Shown piece by piece: positions 1 to 6,611 of a stretch of 24,656 bases of DNA (positions within the stretch are counted from its first letter, which is position 1; each line of letters starts with the position of its first letter). The notes under the pieces were generated by a model. That model searched no databases and was not told where the DNA came from. It was given only the letters and a program-made list of their open reading frames with translations. Made by a program: the position numbers and the translations under genes. This DNA is from DATJAJ01 sp035622335 (lineage in GTDB: Archaea; Thermoproteota; Nitrososphaeria; Nitrososphaerales; Gagatemarchaeaceae): assembly GCA_035622335.1 (NCBI GenBank), contig DASPVO010000046.1, positions 1 to 24,656 on the forward strand, written 5' to 3'.

Positions 1-735
1 AAGAGAGGCTTTCACCCCGGCGAGTACCCCCTCTGTATCCTCGGAGACGGCGTCCGCGCTCATCCCGGTCTTCTCTTCAAAGAACCTTCTGGAGACCTCG
101 TATCCAGCCCACCGTGCTACACCCGCGCTAACCCTGGTGACCCCCACCTCCTTGAGCCTCGCCGCCAGGTTCTCTACATCGTCGAGCATCAGCGAGGGGA
201 AGATCGGTGCCATCGACACCCATGTCTCTATCCCCTCGGATGAGAGCTTGCTCAGAGTGCTCAGTCTCCTCTCGAGCGGGGGGACACCGGGCTCGAAGTA
301 TCTGGTCGAGACGGAAGATATCGACATGCCGACGCTGACCCTCCCGGCTCTCAGCAGGTCGAGGTCCCTCAACACGAGGGGCGACCTCGTCAGAATCGTC
401 ACCTCAAACTCCCTCCGGACCAAGACCTCCAAGCACCTCCTGGTGAGCCTGTACTTCGCCTCGACGGGCTGGTAGGGGTCAGTGGCGCTCGAGAGGAAGA
501 CGGGACAGGGCCGCATCCTCCTTGTCTCTGTTTCAATGACTTCTGGCGCGTTGACCTTCACGTCCACAAAACTCCCCCAAGGCCTGTCCTGGTGTACCAG
601 GGACTGGGCGTAGCAGTAGATGCACCCGTGCGAGCAACCACGGTAGAAGTTGGCAGTGTATTCCCGGGACCCGCCGAACGACATCTCGTGCAGCACCGAC
701 TTGCACTTGGTCTCGCGGACCTCCACTGGGGGCAA
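1..735 (-). CDS. Radical SAM protein, SPL/Rv2578c-like (C-terminus cut off)
   Basis: Reading the minus strand gives one open frame from about 735 to the left edge, about 245 residues, with no stop. It carries the radical SAM cluster motif in the form CSHGCIYCYA (CxxxCxYC) shortly after the N-terminus, preceded by NFYRG. Further on come FLSSATDPYQPVE and TILTRSP. This layout is that of spore-photoproduct-lyase-like radical SAM proteins (SplB/Rv2578c group), which bind a [4Fe-4S] cluster and cleave S-adenosylmethionine. The substrate of these archaeal relatives is not established. A TATA-like box at 758-763 fits a leaderless start at the TTG at 735; a GTG at 726 is the alternative. It lies 34 bp after the RNase HI gene. 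The family call is confident; the reaction is unknown. Confidence 0.85.
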   Translation of the reverse strand, partial: MPPVEVRETKCKSVLHEMSFGGSREYTANFYRGCSHGCIYCYAQSLVHQDRPWGSFVDVKVNAPEVIETETRRMRPCPVFLSSATDPYQPVEAKYRLTRRCLEVLVRREFEVTILTRSPLVLRDLDLLRAGRVSVGMSISSVSTRYFEPGVPPLERRLSTLSKLSSEGIETWVSMAPIFPSLMLDDVENLAARLKEVGVTRVSAGVARWAGYEVSRRFFEEKTGMSADAVSEDTEGVLAGVKASL

Positions 736-757
736 GCGCCACAGAGTCGGAAGGCGC

Positions 758-763
758 TTTTAA
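758..763 (-). promoter_or_regulatory. TATA-like box of the radical SAM gene
   Basis: The minus strand reads TTAAAA here, in an otherwise GC-rich stretch, centred about 25 bp before the TTG at 735 and 34 bp before the GTG at 726. It sits in the 34-bp gap after the RNase HI stop, so this gene may be transcribed on its own as well as from the upstream promoter. Confidence 0.45.
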
Positions 764-769
764 CCGCCA

Positions 770-1174
770 CTATGACCTGAGGTCTTTCAGGGCTATGTTC
801 GTCAGCATGTCCGCCTCCTCGTTCTTCTCCCGGGGGACCCACTCGAACTTCACCGACTCGAACTTCTTGACCATGTCCTTCGCCTTCTTGTACATCTCGA
901 CGTATCCGCCCTTCTTCACCTTCCAGCCCATCCCCATCTGGCCCACGAGCAGCCTGGAGTCGGACTTCACGATGACCTCTCTCTCACCCAGCGATGCTAC
1001 CTCTTCGAGCGCCTTCTCGAGAGCGGCATATTCGGCATAGTTGTTAGTCACCCTCCTACCCGCGAGCCCGCACCGCTCTATCTTGTCCCGCCCTCCGATT
1101 CTTATCACGTAGCCGTAAGTGCCGAGGCCGGGGTTTGGCATCGCCAGACCGTCGATGTTGACAACTGCGACCAT
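770..1174 (-). CDS. rnhA: Ribonuclease HI (archaeal type 1 RNase H)
   Basis: 134 residues, the length of a minimal RNase HI domain. The four metal-binding acids of the family are visible as D8 (VNIDG), E48 (NNYAEYAAL), D72 (VKSDSRL) and D122 (KNEEADML). It should cleave the RNA strand of RNA:DNA hybrids, for example R-loops and primer remnants. The ATG at 1174 is chosen because the fold begins directly there and because it lies 2 bp after the stop of the upstream CBS-domain gene, which implies co-transcription. Reading the frame further upstream gives only low-complexity sequence that is a shadow of the CBS gene. All catalytic residues are present, so an active enzyme is expected. Confidence 0.92.
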   Translation of the reverse strand: MVAVVNIDGLAMPNPGLGTYGYVIRIGGRDKIERCGLAGRRVTNNYAEYAALEKALEEVASLGEREVIVKSDSRLLVGQMGMGWKVKKGGYVEMYKKAKDMVKKFESVKFEWVPREKNEEADMLTNIALKDLRS

Positions 1175-1176
1175 CG

Positions 1177-1605
1177 TTAGAACCAGGGCGCTTGGAGCCT
1201 GCTTATTTGGGCAGATATGTTGTCGACGTAGTCCTCGAAGGCCGCGAGCACCGTCTTGGAAGTTATCACGCCCACTATCGCGCCCTTGCTCGTCACCACC
1301 ATCCTCCTGACGCCCTGGGCCGCCATCACCTTGGCGACCTCCCCGATCCCCTCCTCGGAGTCTATCGTGATGATCCTTCGCGTCATGATGTCGGCGAGCT
1401 TGACCTTCGCGGGGTCGCTTCCGTTCGCTACGACCTTGTCCAGCACGTCCCACTCGGTCACTATGCCTTCCGGGTCCGTCTTCGTTCCCGTCAAGACGAA
1501 ACCGTGCCTCCTCTCCTTCATCAACTTCGCCGCGTCCAGGACAGAGGTCTCCTTGGAAAGGACTATGAAATCCTTCTCTACTATGTCCTTCGCGAAGAGG
1601 ACCAC
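1177..1605 (-). CDS. CBS-pair domain protein
   Basis: 142 residues made almost entirely of two CBS domains. The first is about residues 8-65 (DFIVLSKETSVLDAAKLM, then GIVTEWDVLDKV). The second is about residues 72-130 (IMTRRIITIDSEEGIGEVAKVM, then GVITSKTVLAAFEDY). Stand-alone CBS pairs usually bind adenosine nucleotides such as AMP, ATP or SAM and act as sensors for partner proteins; no ligand can be assigned here. The start is a GTG with a TATA-like box 25 bp upstream, fitting a leaderless transcript. It is the first gene of a minus-strand unit with RNase HI 2 bp downstream. Confidence 0.88.
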   Translation of the reverse strand: MVLFAKDIVEKDFIVLSKETSVLDAAKLMKERRHGFVLTGTKTDPEGIVTEWDVLDKVVANGSDPAKVKLADIMTRRIITIDSEEGIGEVAKVMAAQGVRRMVVTSKGAIVGVITSKTVLAAFEDYVDNISAQISRLQAPWF

Positions 1606-1624
1606 ACAGTCAAGAGCGGTCGCG

Positions 1625-1634
1625 AATTAATAAA
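1625..1634 (-). promoter_or_regulatory. TATA box of the CBS/rnhA unit
   Basis: The minus strand reads TTTATTAATT, an AT-only run in a GC-rich background. It is centred about 25 bp before the GTG at 1605, the spacing expected of an archaeal TATA box for a transcript beginning at the start codon. Confidence 0.6.
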
Positions 1635-1684
1635 CGGTGTCCGCTTTCTGCGCTTACCTGCTGTGGCGTTCGACCTGTTAGAGC

Positions 1685-1690
1685 TAATAT
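1685..1690 (+). promoter_or_regulatory. TATA-like box deciding the start of the GT-C-like gene
   Basis: TAATAT lies 26 bp before the GTG at 1713 and overlaps the ATG at 1689. If this is the TATA box, the ATG would lie upstream of the transcript and the GTG would be the leaderless start. Confidence 0.4.
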
Positions 1691-1712
1691 GCCCCGAAGC
1701 TCGCTGGGGAGC

Positions 1713-2924
1713 GTGAACCGACAGGTCTCCTATGGCTCGATCCTGCTCACCGCGATACTGCTCTACCTCATAGGCGTCTGGTTCCACGTCCCGTACGGAG
1801 GGGGTCACGTCTACAGTGACATCGTCACCGTCTTCCAAGTTGACCTATGTCCCAACACTCCATGCACCGTCCCCATCCCCTACCTCCAGGCATTCGTGGA
1901 GTATCCCATCGGGACGGCGTTCTTCATGTACGCGATGGGCGCACTCGGGGCGATAACCCCGGGCCAGCTTCTGACCAACTACTACGTCTACTCTTGCATC
2001 TTCCTACTGATCCCCACGCTCCTGCTGATGAGAGAGATGAGGAAAATTGCTATGATGCGAGGCCTCCCCAACACGAAGCTCCTTTGGTTCTTCATCATCA
2101 CGCCCACCTTCGTCTTCATGCTACTCGTGAACTGGTACGTCATCGGCACATACTTCACCTTCGCAGGCATCCGCTACTACCTTGAAGGGAGGAAGCGGGT
2201 CAGCGCTGCCTTTCTCGCCTTCTCCGCCCTGGCCAACCTCGTCACCGCCGCGGCAGCCCTGGGTCTGATATTCGCAGAGCCCAAGGTCAGGGATGCGCTT
2301 GAGTTCGGTGCGGTCGGAGGCTTGGTATACGCGATACCAAACTTGCTAGTCTATCTGGCCAATCCCACGAACTGGCTCCACTTCTGGAGCTACCAGTACC
2401 ACTGGTACATCGAGGACTCGTGGATGGAGGCGGTAATGACCGGAACATCTCCGCTGAGGCACGTCGTCCCGGACATCGTCTTTGCTGCTCTGGCCGTTGG
2501 CATGCTCGGGGTCCGTCTAAAGTTGAAGGACAGCGACCCTCTGTTCCTCGCCTTCCTGGCGACATTCTCATTCGTCTTCAGCACCTATGTCTACACGCCC
2601 CAGATGAACGTCCTCCTGCTCCCGTTCTTCGTGCTGCTTCCTGTCTCGTCTCACTATCTGGAGTTCCTCACGTTCGACGTCCTGAACTCGCTGATACTAG
2701 TCTGGGGCTTTTCTCAGGTGCTTCTGCCCATCGGGATAACGTACTCTGTCCAGCAGTTCGGGGTGACTTCGCCCATCCAGATAATCGCCATGGTCAGGTC
2801 ACTTTGGGTGGGTAAATTCGTCGTCTACAACGGCTTCTATCGTCATGGATGGAAAGAAAGGAAAACGATTGGAACGGTCGCGTTTTCAAACAGCGACCGT
2901 ATCCCTGCAGCAGAAGGGCTGTAG
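1713..2924 (+). CDS. Polytopic membrane protein, GT-C glycosyltransferase-like (GT87/DUF2029-like)
   Basis: About 403 residues, very hydrophobic, with roughly ten predicted membrane helices spread over the whole length, beginning with ILLTAILLYLIGVWF. A loop after the first helix holds an acidic residue (VYSDIVTVF), and the next helix begins with VEYPIGTAFF, resembling the EYPP motif of GT87/mannosyltransferase-like GT-C enzymes. Such proteins transfer a sugar from a polyprenyl-phosphate donor on the outer face of the membrane. The substrate is unknown and the assignment rests on topology and two short motifs. The start is taken at the GTG at 1713 because of the TATA-like box 26 bp before it; the ATG at 1689 would add eight residues. 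It converges on the TRAM gene with 3 bp between the stop codons. Confidence 0.6.
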   Translation: MNRQVSYGSILLTAILLYLIGVWFHVPYGGGHVYSDIVTVFQVDLCPNTPCTVPIPYLQAFVEYPIGTAFFMYAMGALGAITPGQLLTNYYVYSCIFLLIPTLLLMREMRKIAMMRGLPNTKLLWFFIITPTFVFMLLVNWYVIGTYFTFAGIRYYLEGRKRVSAAFLAFSALANLVTAAAALGLIFAEPKVRDALEFGAVGGLVYAIPNLLVYLANPTNWLHFWSYQYHWYIEDSWMEAVMTGTSPLRHVVPDIVFAALAVGMLGVRLKLKDSDPLFLAFLATFSFVFSTYVYTPQMNVLLLPFFVLLPVSSHYLEFLTFDVLNSLILVWGFSQVLLPIGITYSVQQFGVTSPIQIIAMVRSLWVGKFVVYNGFYRHGWKERKTIGTVAFSNSDRIPAAEGL

Positions 2925-2927
2925 CCC

Positions 2928-3239
2928 TTACTCGCTCTCTTGCGCTGAGGCGGGTTCTGCACTCGCGCCGCCCGCCGAACCAGACCCTTCTATGACCTGG
3001 CCCGTGGCGAACCTGTTGGCAACCTGGGTGACTCGAACTCTAGCCTGCTGTCCCTGCTTGGTACCGGCCACGAAGATGACGAAACCGTCAATCTTCGCAA
3101 TGCCGTCACCACGCCTGCTGATCTCGGTAATGGTAACGTCGTACTCCTTACCGACTTCTACAGGCTTTGGCTTGAAGGACCTGAATCCACCAGAACCACC
3201 GCGATTGTAGTTCCCTCTTCCGAAACTCGTCTCATTCAC
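2928..3239 (-). CDS. TRAM-domain RNA-binding protein
   Basis: 103 residues. A short Gly/Arg/Asn-rich N-terminus (GRGNYNRGGSGGF) is followed by a complete TRAM domain, about residues 28-84, with the hallmark pattern EVGKEYDVTITEISRRGDGIAKIDGF and later KQGQQARVRVTQV. The C-terminal tail is rich in Ala, Ser and Glu. Small TRAM proteins of archaea bind RNA and are proposed RNA chaperones with a role like that of bacterial cold-shock proteins. The RGG-like N-terminal tail is consistent with RNA binding. The start is GTG. Two candidate TATA boxes lie upstream: TTTAG near 3261-3265 would give a leaderless start, and TTTAATAA at 3285-3292 would give a leader of about 20 nt. Confidence 0.88.
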   Translation of the reverse strand: MNETSFGRGNYNRGGSGGFRSFKPKPVEVGKEYDVTITEISRRGDGIAKIDGFVIFVAGTKQGQQARVRVTQVANRFATGQVIEGSGSAGGASAEPASAQESE

Positions 3240-3284
3240 ATCCTAGCGTCTTCGGTGTCGCTAAACCCGCTCCCTTTTTTCTCG

Positions 3285-3292
3285 TTATTAAA
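3285..3292 (-). promoter_or_regulatory. Candidate TATA box of the TRAM gene
   Basis: The minus strand reads TTTAATAA about 49 bp before the GTG at 3239, which would give a short leader. A weaker TTTAG at 3261-3265 is closer, at about 25 bp. Which one is used cannot be decided by eye. Confidence 0.4.
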
Positions 3293-3363
3293 CATGGCGA
3301 TGGTGATTCTGTAAATTCCCATGGGCGAGCCTGTTACATCGCCAAATCGATCATCAATCCAGA

Positions 3364-3753
3364 TTACAGGAACCACCTTACAGTCACTCCGTCGACCCCA
3401 TGAAAGTGCGGGTCATCCGTGTAGCAGGGAACTCCTAGCACTTTGGCTGTAGAGGCGACTAGACTGTCGGCAAATGGCAGTCCGTGCTTGTGCTTGATTA
3501 TCGCGGCTTGGATGGCGATGTCCTTGTCCACATCGACCAACTTGAAGTCTTTTGCCAAAGATGCGCACCTCATCTCAGCCACTACTCTCCCCTCTCTCTC
3601 AAGGGTCAGCCTGTAGATCTCTGAGATTACCGCCGTCGAGAGAATGTTGGGCCCTGAATCCGTGAGCACGGCTTTGACTCTCTTCTTCATGCTATCATCC
3701 GCGGTGTAGAAGAGCTCTACCAGGAACCTCGTGTCATACGAAGTTCCCTTCAG
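3364..3753 (-). CDS. PIN-domain toxin (VapC-like), apparent CTG start
   Basis: PIN-domain ribonuclease, about 129 residues when read from the CTG at 3753. The usual acidic residues are then all present: D7 (SYDTRFLVELF), E45 (VISEIYRL), D96 (LPFADSLVAS) and D113/D114 (CYTDDPHF). The first ATG in frame, at 3690, would remove the first beta-strand and catalytic D7, so it is unlikely to be the real start. No ATG, GTG or TTG exists in frame between the antitoxin stop and 3690. The CTG overlaps the antitoxin stop as CTGA, the same 4-bp joint used elsewhere in this window with TTG and GTG. It probably cleaves RNA and is neutralised by the upstream AbrB-type antitoxin. A sequencing change of an ATG or a decayed start is the alternative. 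Confidence 0.82.
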   Translation of the reverse strand: MKGTSYDTRFLVELFYTADDSMKKRVKAVLTDSGPNILSTAVISEIYRLTLEREGRVVAEMRCASLAKDFKLVDVDKDIAIQAAIIKHKHGLPFADSLVASTAKVLGVPCYTDDPHFHGVDGVTVRWFL

Positions 3754-3980
3754 TCCGCTTCAGCTCGGTCCCTGTCCAGGAGTCTCTTCATCTCTTCCAC
3801 GGTTGCGACCTTGGACCCTGTGCCCACAAGGTCGAGAATGCTCTTCGCCTTACGGAACAGGATTCCTTTGCCCGTGTCTTCGACCTCCAGTCTCGTACCT
3901 TCGATGATTCCGTACTTCCTCCTTAGCCTGATTGGCAAAGTCGTTTGGCCCTTGCGCGTTACTACAACTTCGTCGGTCAT
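3750..3980 (-). CDS. AbrB/SpoVT-type antitoxin
   Basis: 76 residues. The N-terminal half is a swapped-hairpin AbrB/MazE-type DNA-binding domain (VVVTRKGQTTLPIRLRRKYGI, then EGTRLEVEDTGKGILFRK). The C-terminal half (about residues 47-76, ending VATVEEMKRLLDRDRAEAD) is the likely toxin-wrapping segment. Such antitoxins repress their own promoter, alone or with the toxin, and block the PIN active site. The gene starts at an ATG at 3980 and its stop overlaps the toxin start by 4 bp. Short repeats that could be its operator lie directly upstream at 3993-4016. Confidence 0.88.
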   Translation of the reverse strand: MTDEVVVTRKGQTTLPIRLRRKYGIIEGTRLEVEDTGKGILFRKAKSILDLVGTGSKVATVEEMKRLLDRDRAEAD

Positions 3981-3992
3981 ACTTTTGTCGAT

Positions 3993-4016
3993 TACTACTC
4001 ATTCTCGAGTACTACT
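3993..4016. promoter_or_regulatory. Candidate operator of the AbrB/PIN pair
   Basis: TACTACT occurs twice, at 3993-3999 and 4010-4016. Inside this span TACTC (3996-4000) and GAGTA (4007-4011) form an inverted repeat with a 6-bp spacer. The site lies between a TATA-like CTTAAG (4015-4020, minus-strand use) and the antitoxin ATG, so a bound repressor would cover the expected transcription start. Confidence 0.4.
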
Positions 4017-4081
4017 TAAGCACCCCACCATGGTTTTCGAAGTAGGTACCACTGGCCTGAGCCGCTTGAACCCGAACCGTT

Positions 4082-4087
4082 GAAATA
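4082..4087 (+). promoter_or_regulatory. Weak TATA-like box of the eL38 gene
   Basis: GAAATA is centred about 26 bp before the ATG at 4110. The match is weak, but the spacing is that seen for the other genes here. Confidence 0.3.
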
Positions 4088-4109
4088 GGTCTAGGGGTGG
4101 CCAAGTAGT

Positions 4110-4304
4110 ATGCCAATGGAGGTAACGTCCAAAGAGGAGTTCACAAAACTCCTGTCGTCAGCACTCGAGGTAAGGATACTAGCTGACGACGAATCCGCGA
4201 AGATAAAGCTGAGGACGAAGGATCGCCTTGTTACCTACAAGACTACGACCGAAGAAGCCGAGTCCCTCACAAAAGACCTGAAGATACCAATAATCGAGCT
4301 TTAA
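4110..4304 (+). CDS. rpl38e: Large-subunit ribosomal protein eL38
   Basis: 64 residues, the size of eL38. The sequence follows the family pattern: an MP start, an acidic helix (SKEEFTKLL), then VRILADDESAKIKLRTKDRLVTYKT, then a second helix (TEEAESLTKDL) and the end IPIIEL. The centre, with its basic beta-hairpin and L.T.K segment, corresponds to the RYLYTL part of eukaryotic eL38. eL38 is found in eukaryotes and in only part of the archaea, mostly TACK lineages, so it helps place the organism. It should sit in the 50S subunit. The stop codon is interleaved with that of the convergent presenilin-like gene in one TTAA palindrome. I recognise the family by pattern only. Confidence 0.75.
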   Translation: MPMEVTSKEEFTKLLSSALEVRILADDESAKIKLRTKDRLVTYKTTTEEAESLTKDLKIPIIEL

Positions 4305-5185
4305 GCCAGGAACGAAGCCGTCAGCACGAGGAGGCCGAGCAACATAGGTATCGGGAGCCCAGGGAGGAGTCTCTTCTTCGACAAGAGGAAGAGCGTGACT
4401 ACCACTCCAGCGTCGACGGCGACGAGCGTCGCGATGGCGTTTACGGGGTGGAGGTAGAAGAGGGCAATTGAAGGTAGCATCGAGTAGAACACGATGTCTC
4501 CCAGTCCGACGGTGAACTCACCAGCCTTGACAGCCATGCCCGCGAGGGAGCCCGACGGCAGTGACGTGACGAGTGTCTTCAGCGGGCCCCGGAAGACGGC
4601 GTAGATGTCGTAGATTGCGAATCCGCACGCCAGGAGAAGGGCGGTCGGCAGGTAGAGAGTCGAGGCGAAGAAGCTCGCGACCTCAGCGCCTATCGCGCTC
4701 ATCACTAGAGTCGAGAGCACCTCATTGTTCTTCACGAAAATCATGTAACCCATCACTATCACCGGGATGAAAGCTATGGCGAGCTCGACCTGGAGGACGT
4801 ATGGGAACGTGTTGTACCAGGGATACTTCGAGAAGATCCCATCGACCGTAACCCAGGTCAGTATGAAGGAGGAGAACGATATCGAGGCGAAGATCAGCGT
4901 CTTGAACGACCGGAAGAGCTTCTTTCTGACGAGCCAGACCAGCCCCAGCGTCACCACGAACACGAAGACGACGAGAATCAGAGCGTTGCCCGCCGAGCCC
5001 GCCGCCGTCGTCCCACCCGAAGAGCTCGGTATTGGACCCGCGACGGTGCCTATCGCCTGGTAGACAGGCTTGTTGAGGTAGGTTAGAGAAAGGGCGACCG
5101 CTTGGACGATGACTACGAGGGCCAGCGCTACCCCGAGGTTCCTTGGAGTGACTTTCTTGAGAGGTGGCTCCGGCGGAGCGCTCAA
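4301..5185 (-). CDS. Presenilin/SPP-like intramembrane aspartyl protease
   Basis: 294 residues with about nine hydrophobic segments. The two catalytic aspartates of GxGD proteases are visible: D193 in a membrane helix (AIYDIYAVF, the YD motif) and D230 in VGLGDIVFYS (the GxGD motif). Near the C-terminus LPGLPIP (P275-G276-L277) matches the LPALPI stretch of presenilins, with Gly in place of the Ala of PAL. These enzymes cut membrane helices, for example remnant signal peptides; no substrate can be inferred. The start is taken as the TTG at 5185, which overlaps the stop of the upstream nuclease gene as TTGA. The longer frame upstream is a Gly/Arg-rich shadow of that gene. The 37-residue spacing between the aspartates is short for the family. 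Confidence 0.85.
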   Translation of the reverse strand: MSAPPEPPLKKVTPRNLGVALALVVIVQAVALSLTYLNKPVYQAIGTVAGPIPSSSGGTTAAGSAGNALILVVFVFVVTLGLVWLVRKKLFRSFKTLIFASISFSSFILTWVTVDGIFSKYPWYNTFPYVLQVELAIAFIPVIVMGYMIFVKNNEVLSTLVMSAIGAEVASFFASTLYLPTALLLACGFAIYDIYAVFRGPLKTLVTSLPSGSLAGMAVKAGEFTVGLGDIVFYSMLPSIALFYLHPVNAIATLVAVDAGVVVTLFLLSKKRLLPGLPIPMLLGLLVLTASFLA

Positions 5186-6438
5186 ACCTGGAATTCCTGC
5201 CCGGGCATGGCCGCGACCGCCTCGACTCCCAGCTGGCGAGAGAGCTCCTCCGCGAGGGAGACGCACGACTCCTCCTCTCCGTGCACAGTGAGGAACTTGG
5301 GCGAACCTTTGATTCCGACGAGGTCGGACATCAGTTCCTTCTTGCCGCTGTGGGAGGAGAAGTCGAACCTCCTAACCTCGGCCTTCACCTTCGTGGGCTT
5401 GCCCCGGTAGATTGTGAGCCCCTTCTCGATGAGAGTCCGGCCAGGGGTACCAGGCACCTGGAAGCTCACGATCGCGATTGCGTTCTTCTCGTCCATCGCG
5501 AGCCTTTCATTGTAGAAGATGGAGGCCCCTCCGACGAGCATCCCTGCGGGAGAGACTATCACCCCGGGCTTTCTCACGAGCTTCCGTCTCTGGCTCCAGC
5601 TGACCACCTCCTCTAGGCTCTCCAAGGTCCTTCTCAGAGCGGCCGGGTCTCTCAGGTACTCTTGATACCTCACAAGGATTGAATTGACCTTGAGCGCCAT
5701 GCCGTCCATCGCGACGGCATGGTTGAAGCCGTTCTTCTTCAGCGTCATCGCGATCTCCTGGGCGCGTCCGACCGAGAATGCTGGAACCAATAGGACCCCC
5801 CCTCGCTCCACGACTTGTCGGGCGAAGTCGGTGAACTCCTCCTCGACCTTCTTCCGGGCCGGGTGGTCGGCGGTCGCGTAGGTGCTCTCTGTGATCACCA
5901 TGTTCGCTTCTCCGAGGTCTTTGGACGTCCCTCCGAGCAGGTTCGTCTCCTCGCCGTTGATGTCCCCCGTGTAGATTAGACGCTTCGAGCCTGCTTCGAC
6001 CGAGATTATCGCCGACCCGGGTATGTGCCCGGCGTCGTGGAACTCTATCGTGAAGTCGCCGACCTGGAATGGCTCGTTGTATCCGTGGTTGACCGTGTTG
6101 GAGTTCATCGCCATCAGGTCGATGAATTCGAACGGGAGGTATTGCCCCGAGATCTTGATGAAGTCCTGTATCAGCAGGTTCGACAGCTCTCCGGTCACGG
6201 GCGTAGCGTGGAGCTTCATCTCGCTGCTGAGGAACTGCAGAGGGGCCGCCCCCGAGTGGTCGAGGTGCGCGTGGCTCAGCACGAGCGACTTTATCCCCTT
6301 CGGAGGGACGTGTATCGGGAAACCCGGGACCTTCGTGGTCAGGGCGCCATAATCTAACAGGATCTTGCAATCCTTGTGCGAGACAAGAAAGGCGGAACGG
6401 CCCACCTGTCTGGCCGCTCCCAGAACCTTGACTTCCAT
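5182..6438 (-). CDS. Beta-CASP metallo-beta-lactamase nuclease, aCPSF2-like
   Basis: 418 residues. The N-terminal metallo-beta-lactamase fold has the metal motif H56-A-H58-L-D60-H61 (SHAHLDHSG), then DAGHIPGSA and YTGDING. The beta-CASP insertion follows (about residues 190-330: VPAFSVGRAQEIAM, SPAGMLVGGAS), and the fold closes with RFDFSSHSGKKEL and VHGEEESC. There is no N-terminal KH region, so it matches the short aCPSF2-type archaeal beta-CASP proteins rather than aCPSF1. The expected role is RNA 5'-end or 3'-end processing and decay. The ATG at 6438 starts directly at the first strand. The gene for a presenilin-like protease begins within its stop codon, so the two are translated together. 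Confidence 0.9.
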   Translation of the reverse strand: MEVKVLGAARQVGRSAFLVSHKDCKILLDYGALTTKVPGFPIHVPPKGIKSLVLSHAHLDHSGAAPLQFLSSEMKLHATPVTGELSNLLIQDFIKISGQYLPFEFIDLMAMNSNTVNHGYNEPFQVGDFTIEFHDAGHIPGSAIISVEAGSKRLIYTGDINGEETNLLGGTSKDLGEANMVITESTYATADHPARKKVEEEFTDFARQVVERGGVLLVPAFSVGRAQEIAMTLKKNGFNHAVAMDGMALKVNSILVRYQEYLRDPAALRRTLESLEEVVSWSQRRKLVRKPGVIVSPAGMLVGGASIFYNERLAMDEKNAIAIVSFQVPGTPGRTLIEKGLTIYRGKPTKVKAEVRRFDFSSHSGKKELMSDLVGIKGSPKFLTVHGEEESCVSLAEELSRQLGVEAVAAMPGQEFQV

Positions 6439-6462
6439 AACGCGAAACTACTGAGGCTGCGC

Positions 6463-6480
6463 TTTTTTCTCCGTCTTTAA
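6463..6480 (-). promoter_or_regulatory. Candidate promoter of the nuclease/protease operon
   Basis: The minus strand has an A-run (6463-6468) centred about 27 bp before the ATG at 6438, and TTAAAG (6475-6480) further out. Either could serve as TATA box; the first would give a leaderless transcript, the second a leader of about 13 nt. Confidence 0.4.
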
Positions 6481-6556
6481 GGATTTCCGTGAGTGTAGGT
6501 ATGCTTGGCTCCTCGCTTCGTGTGGTGAAAAACACGTTCAGAAACGGTAATTCGGA

Positions 6557-6568
6557 CTCAGTTCTGAG
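6557..6568. repeat. Short perfect inverted repeat in the 6439-6658 gap
   Basis: CTCAG-TT-CTGAG, a 12-bp near-palindrome in the middle of the longest intergenic gap of the window, between the divergent nuclease and propeller genes. It may be an operator; otherwise nothing gene-like is seen in this gap. Confidence 0.3.
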
Positions 6569-6611
6569 GAGAGAGTGTCACATTTGCAGCACGCTCTTGG
6601 ACTCACCTGAA

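Noticed and set aside
137..475. 112-residue plus-strand frame
   Set aside because: Ser/Leu/Thr-rich antisense shadow of the radical SAM gene, which has a clear cluster motif.
770..1453. 227-residue version of RNase HI
   Set aside because: The first 90 or so residues are Gly/Arg/Asp-rich low-complexity sequence lying over the CBS gene in another frame; the true ATG is at 1174.
3271..3282. T-run as a terminator
   Set aside because: It does not follow a gene on the plus strand; on the minus strand it is an A-run inside the TRAM upstream region.
3364..3690. PIN protein starting at the ATG at 3690
   Set aside because: It would lack the first beta-strand and the first catalytic Asp, which are encoded in frame just upstream; the longer CTG-started form is preferred.
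4301..5266. Presenilin-like protein with 27 extra N-terminal residues
   Set aside because: The extra part is a Gly/Arg/Pro-rich reading of the nuclease gene end; the TTG in the TTGA overlap is the better start.
5507..6535. 342-residue frame on the minus strand
   Set aside because: It lies in another frame of the beta-CASP nuclease, is Arg/Gly/Pro-rich and has no domain; a shadow of GC-rich coding DNA.
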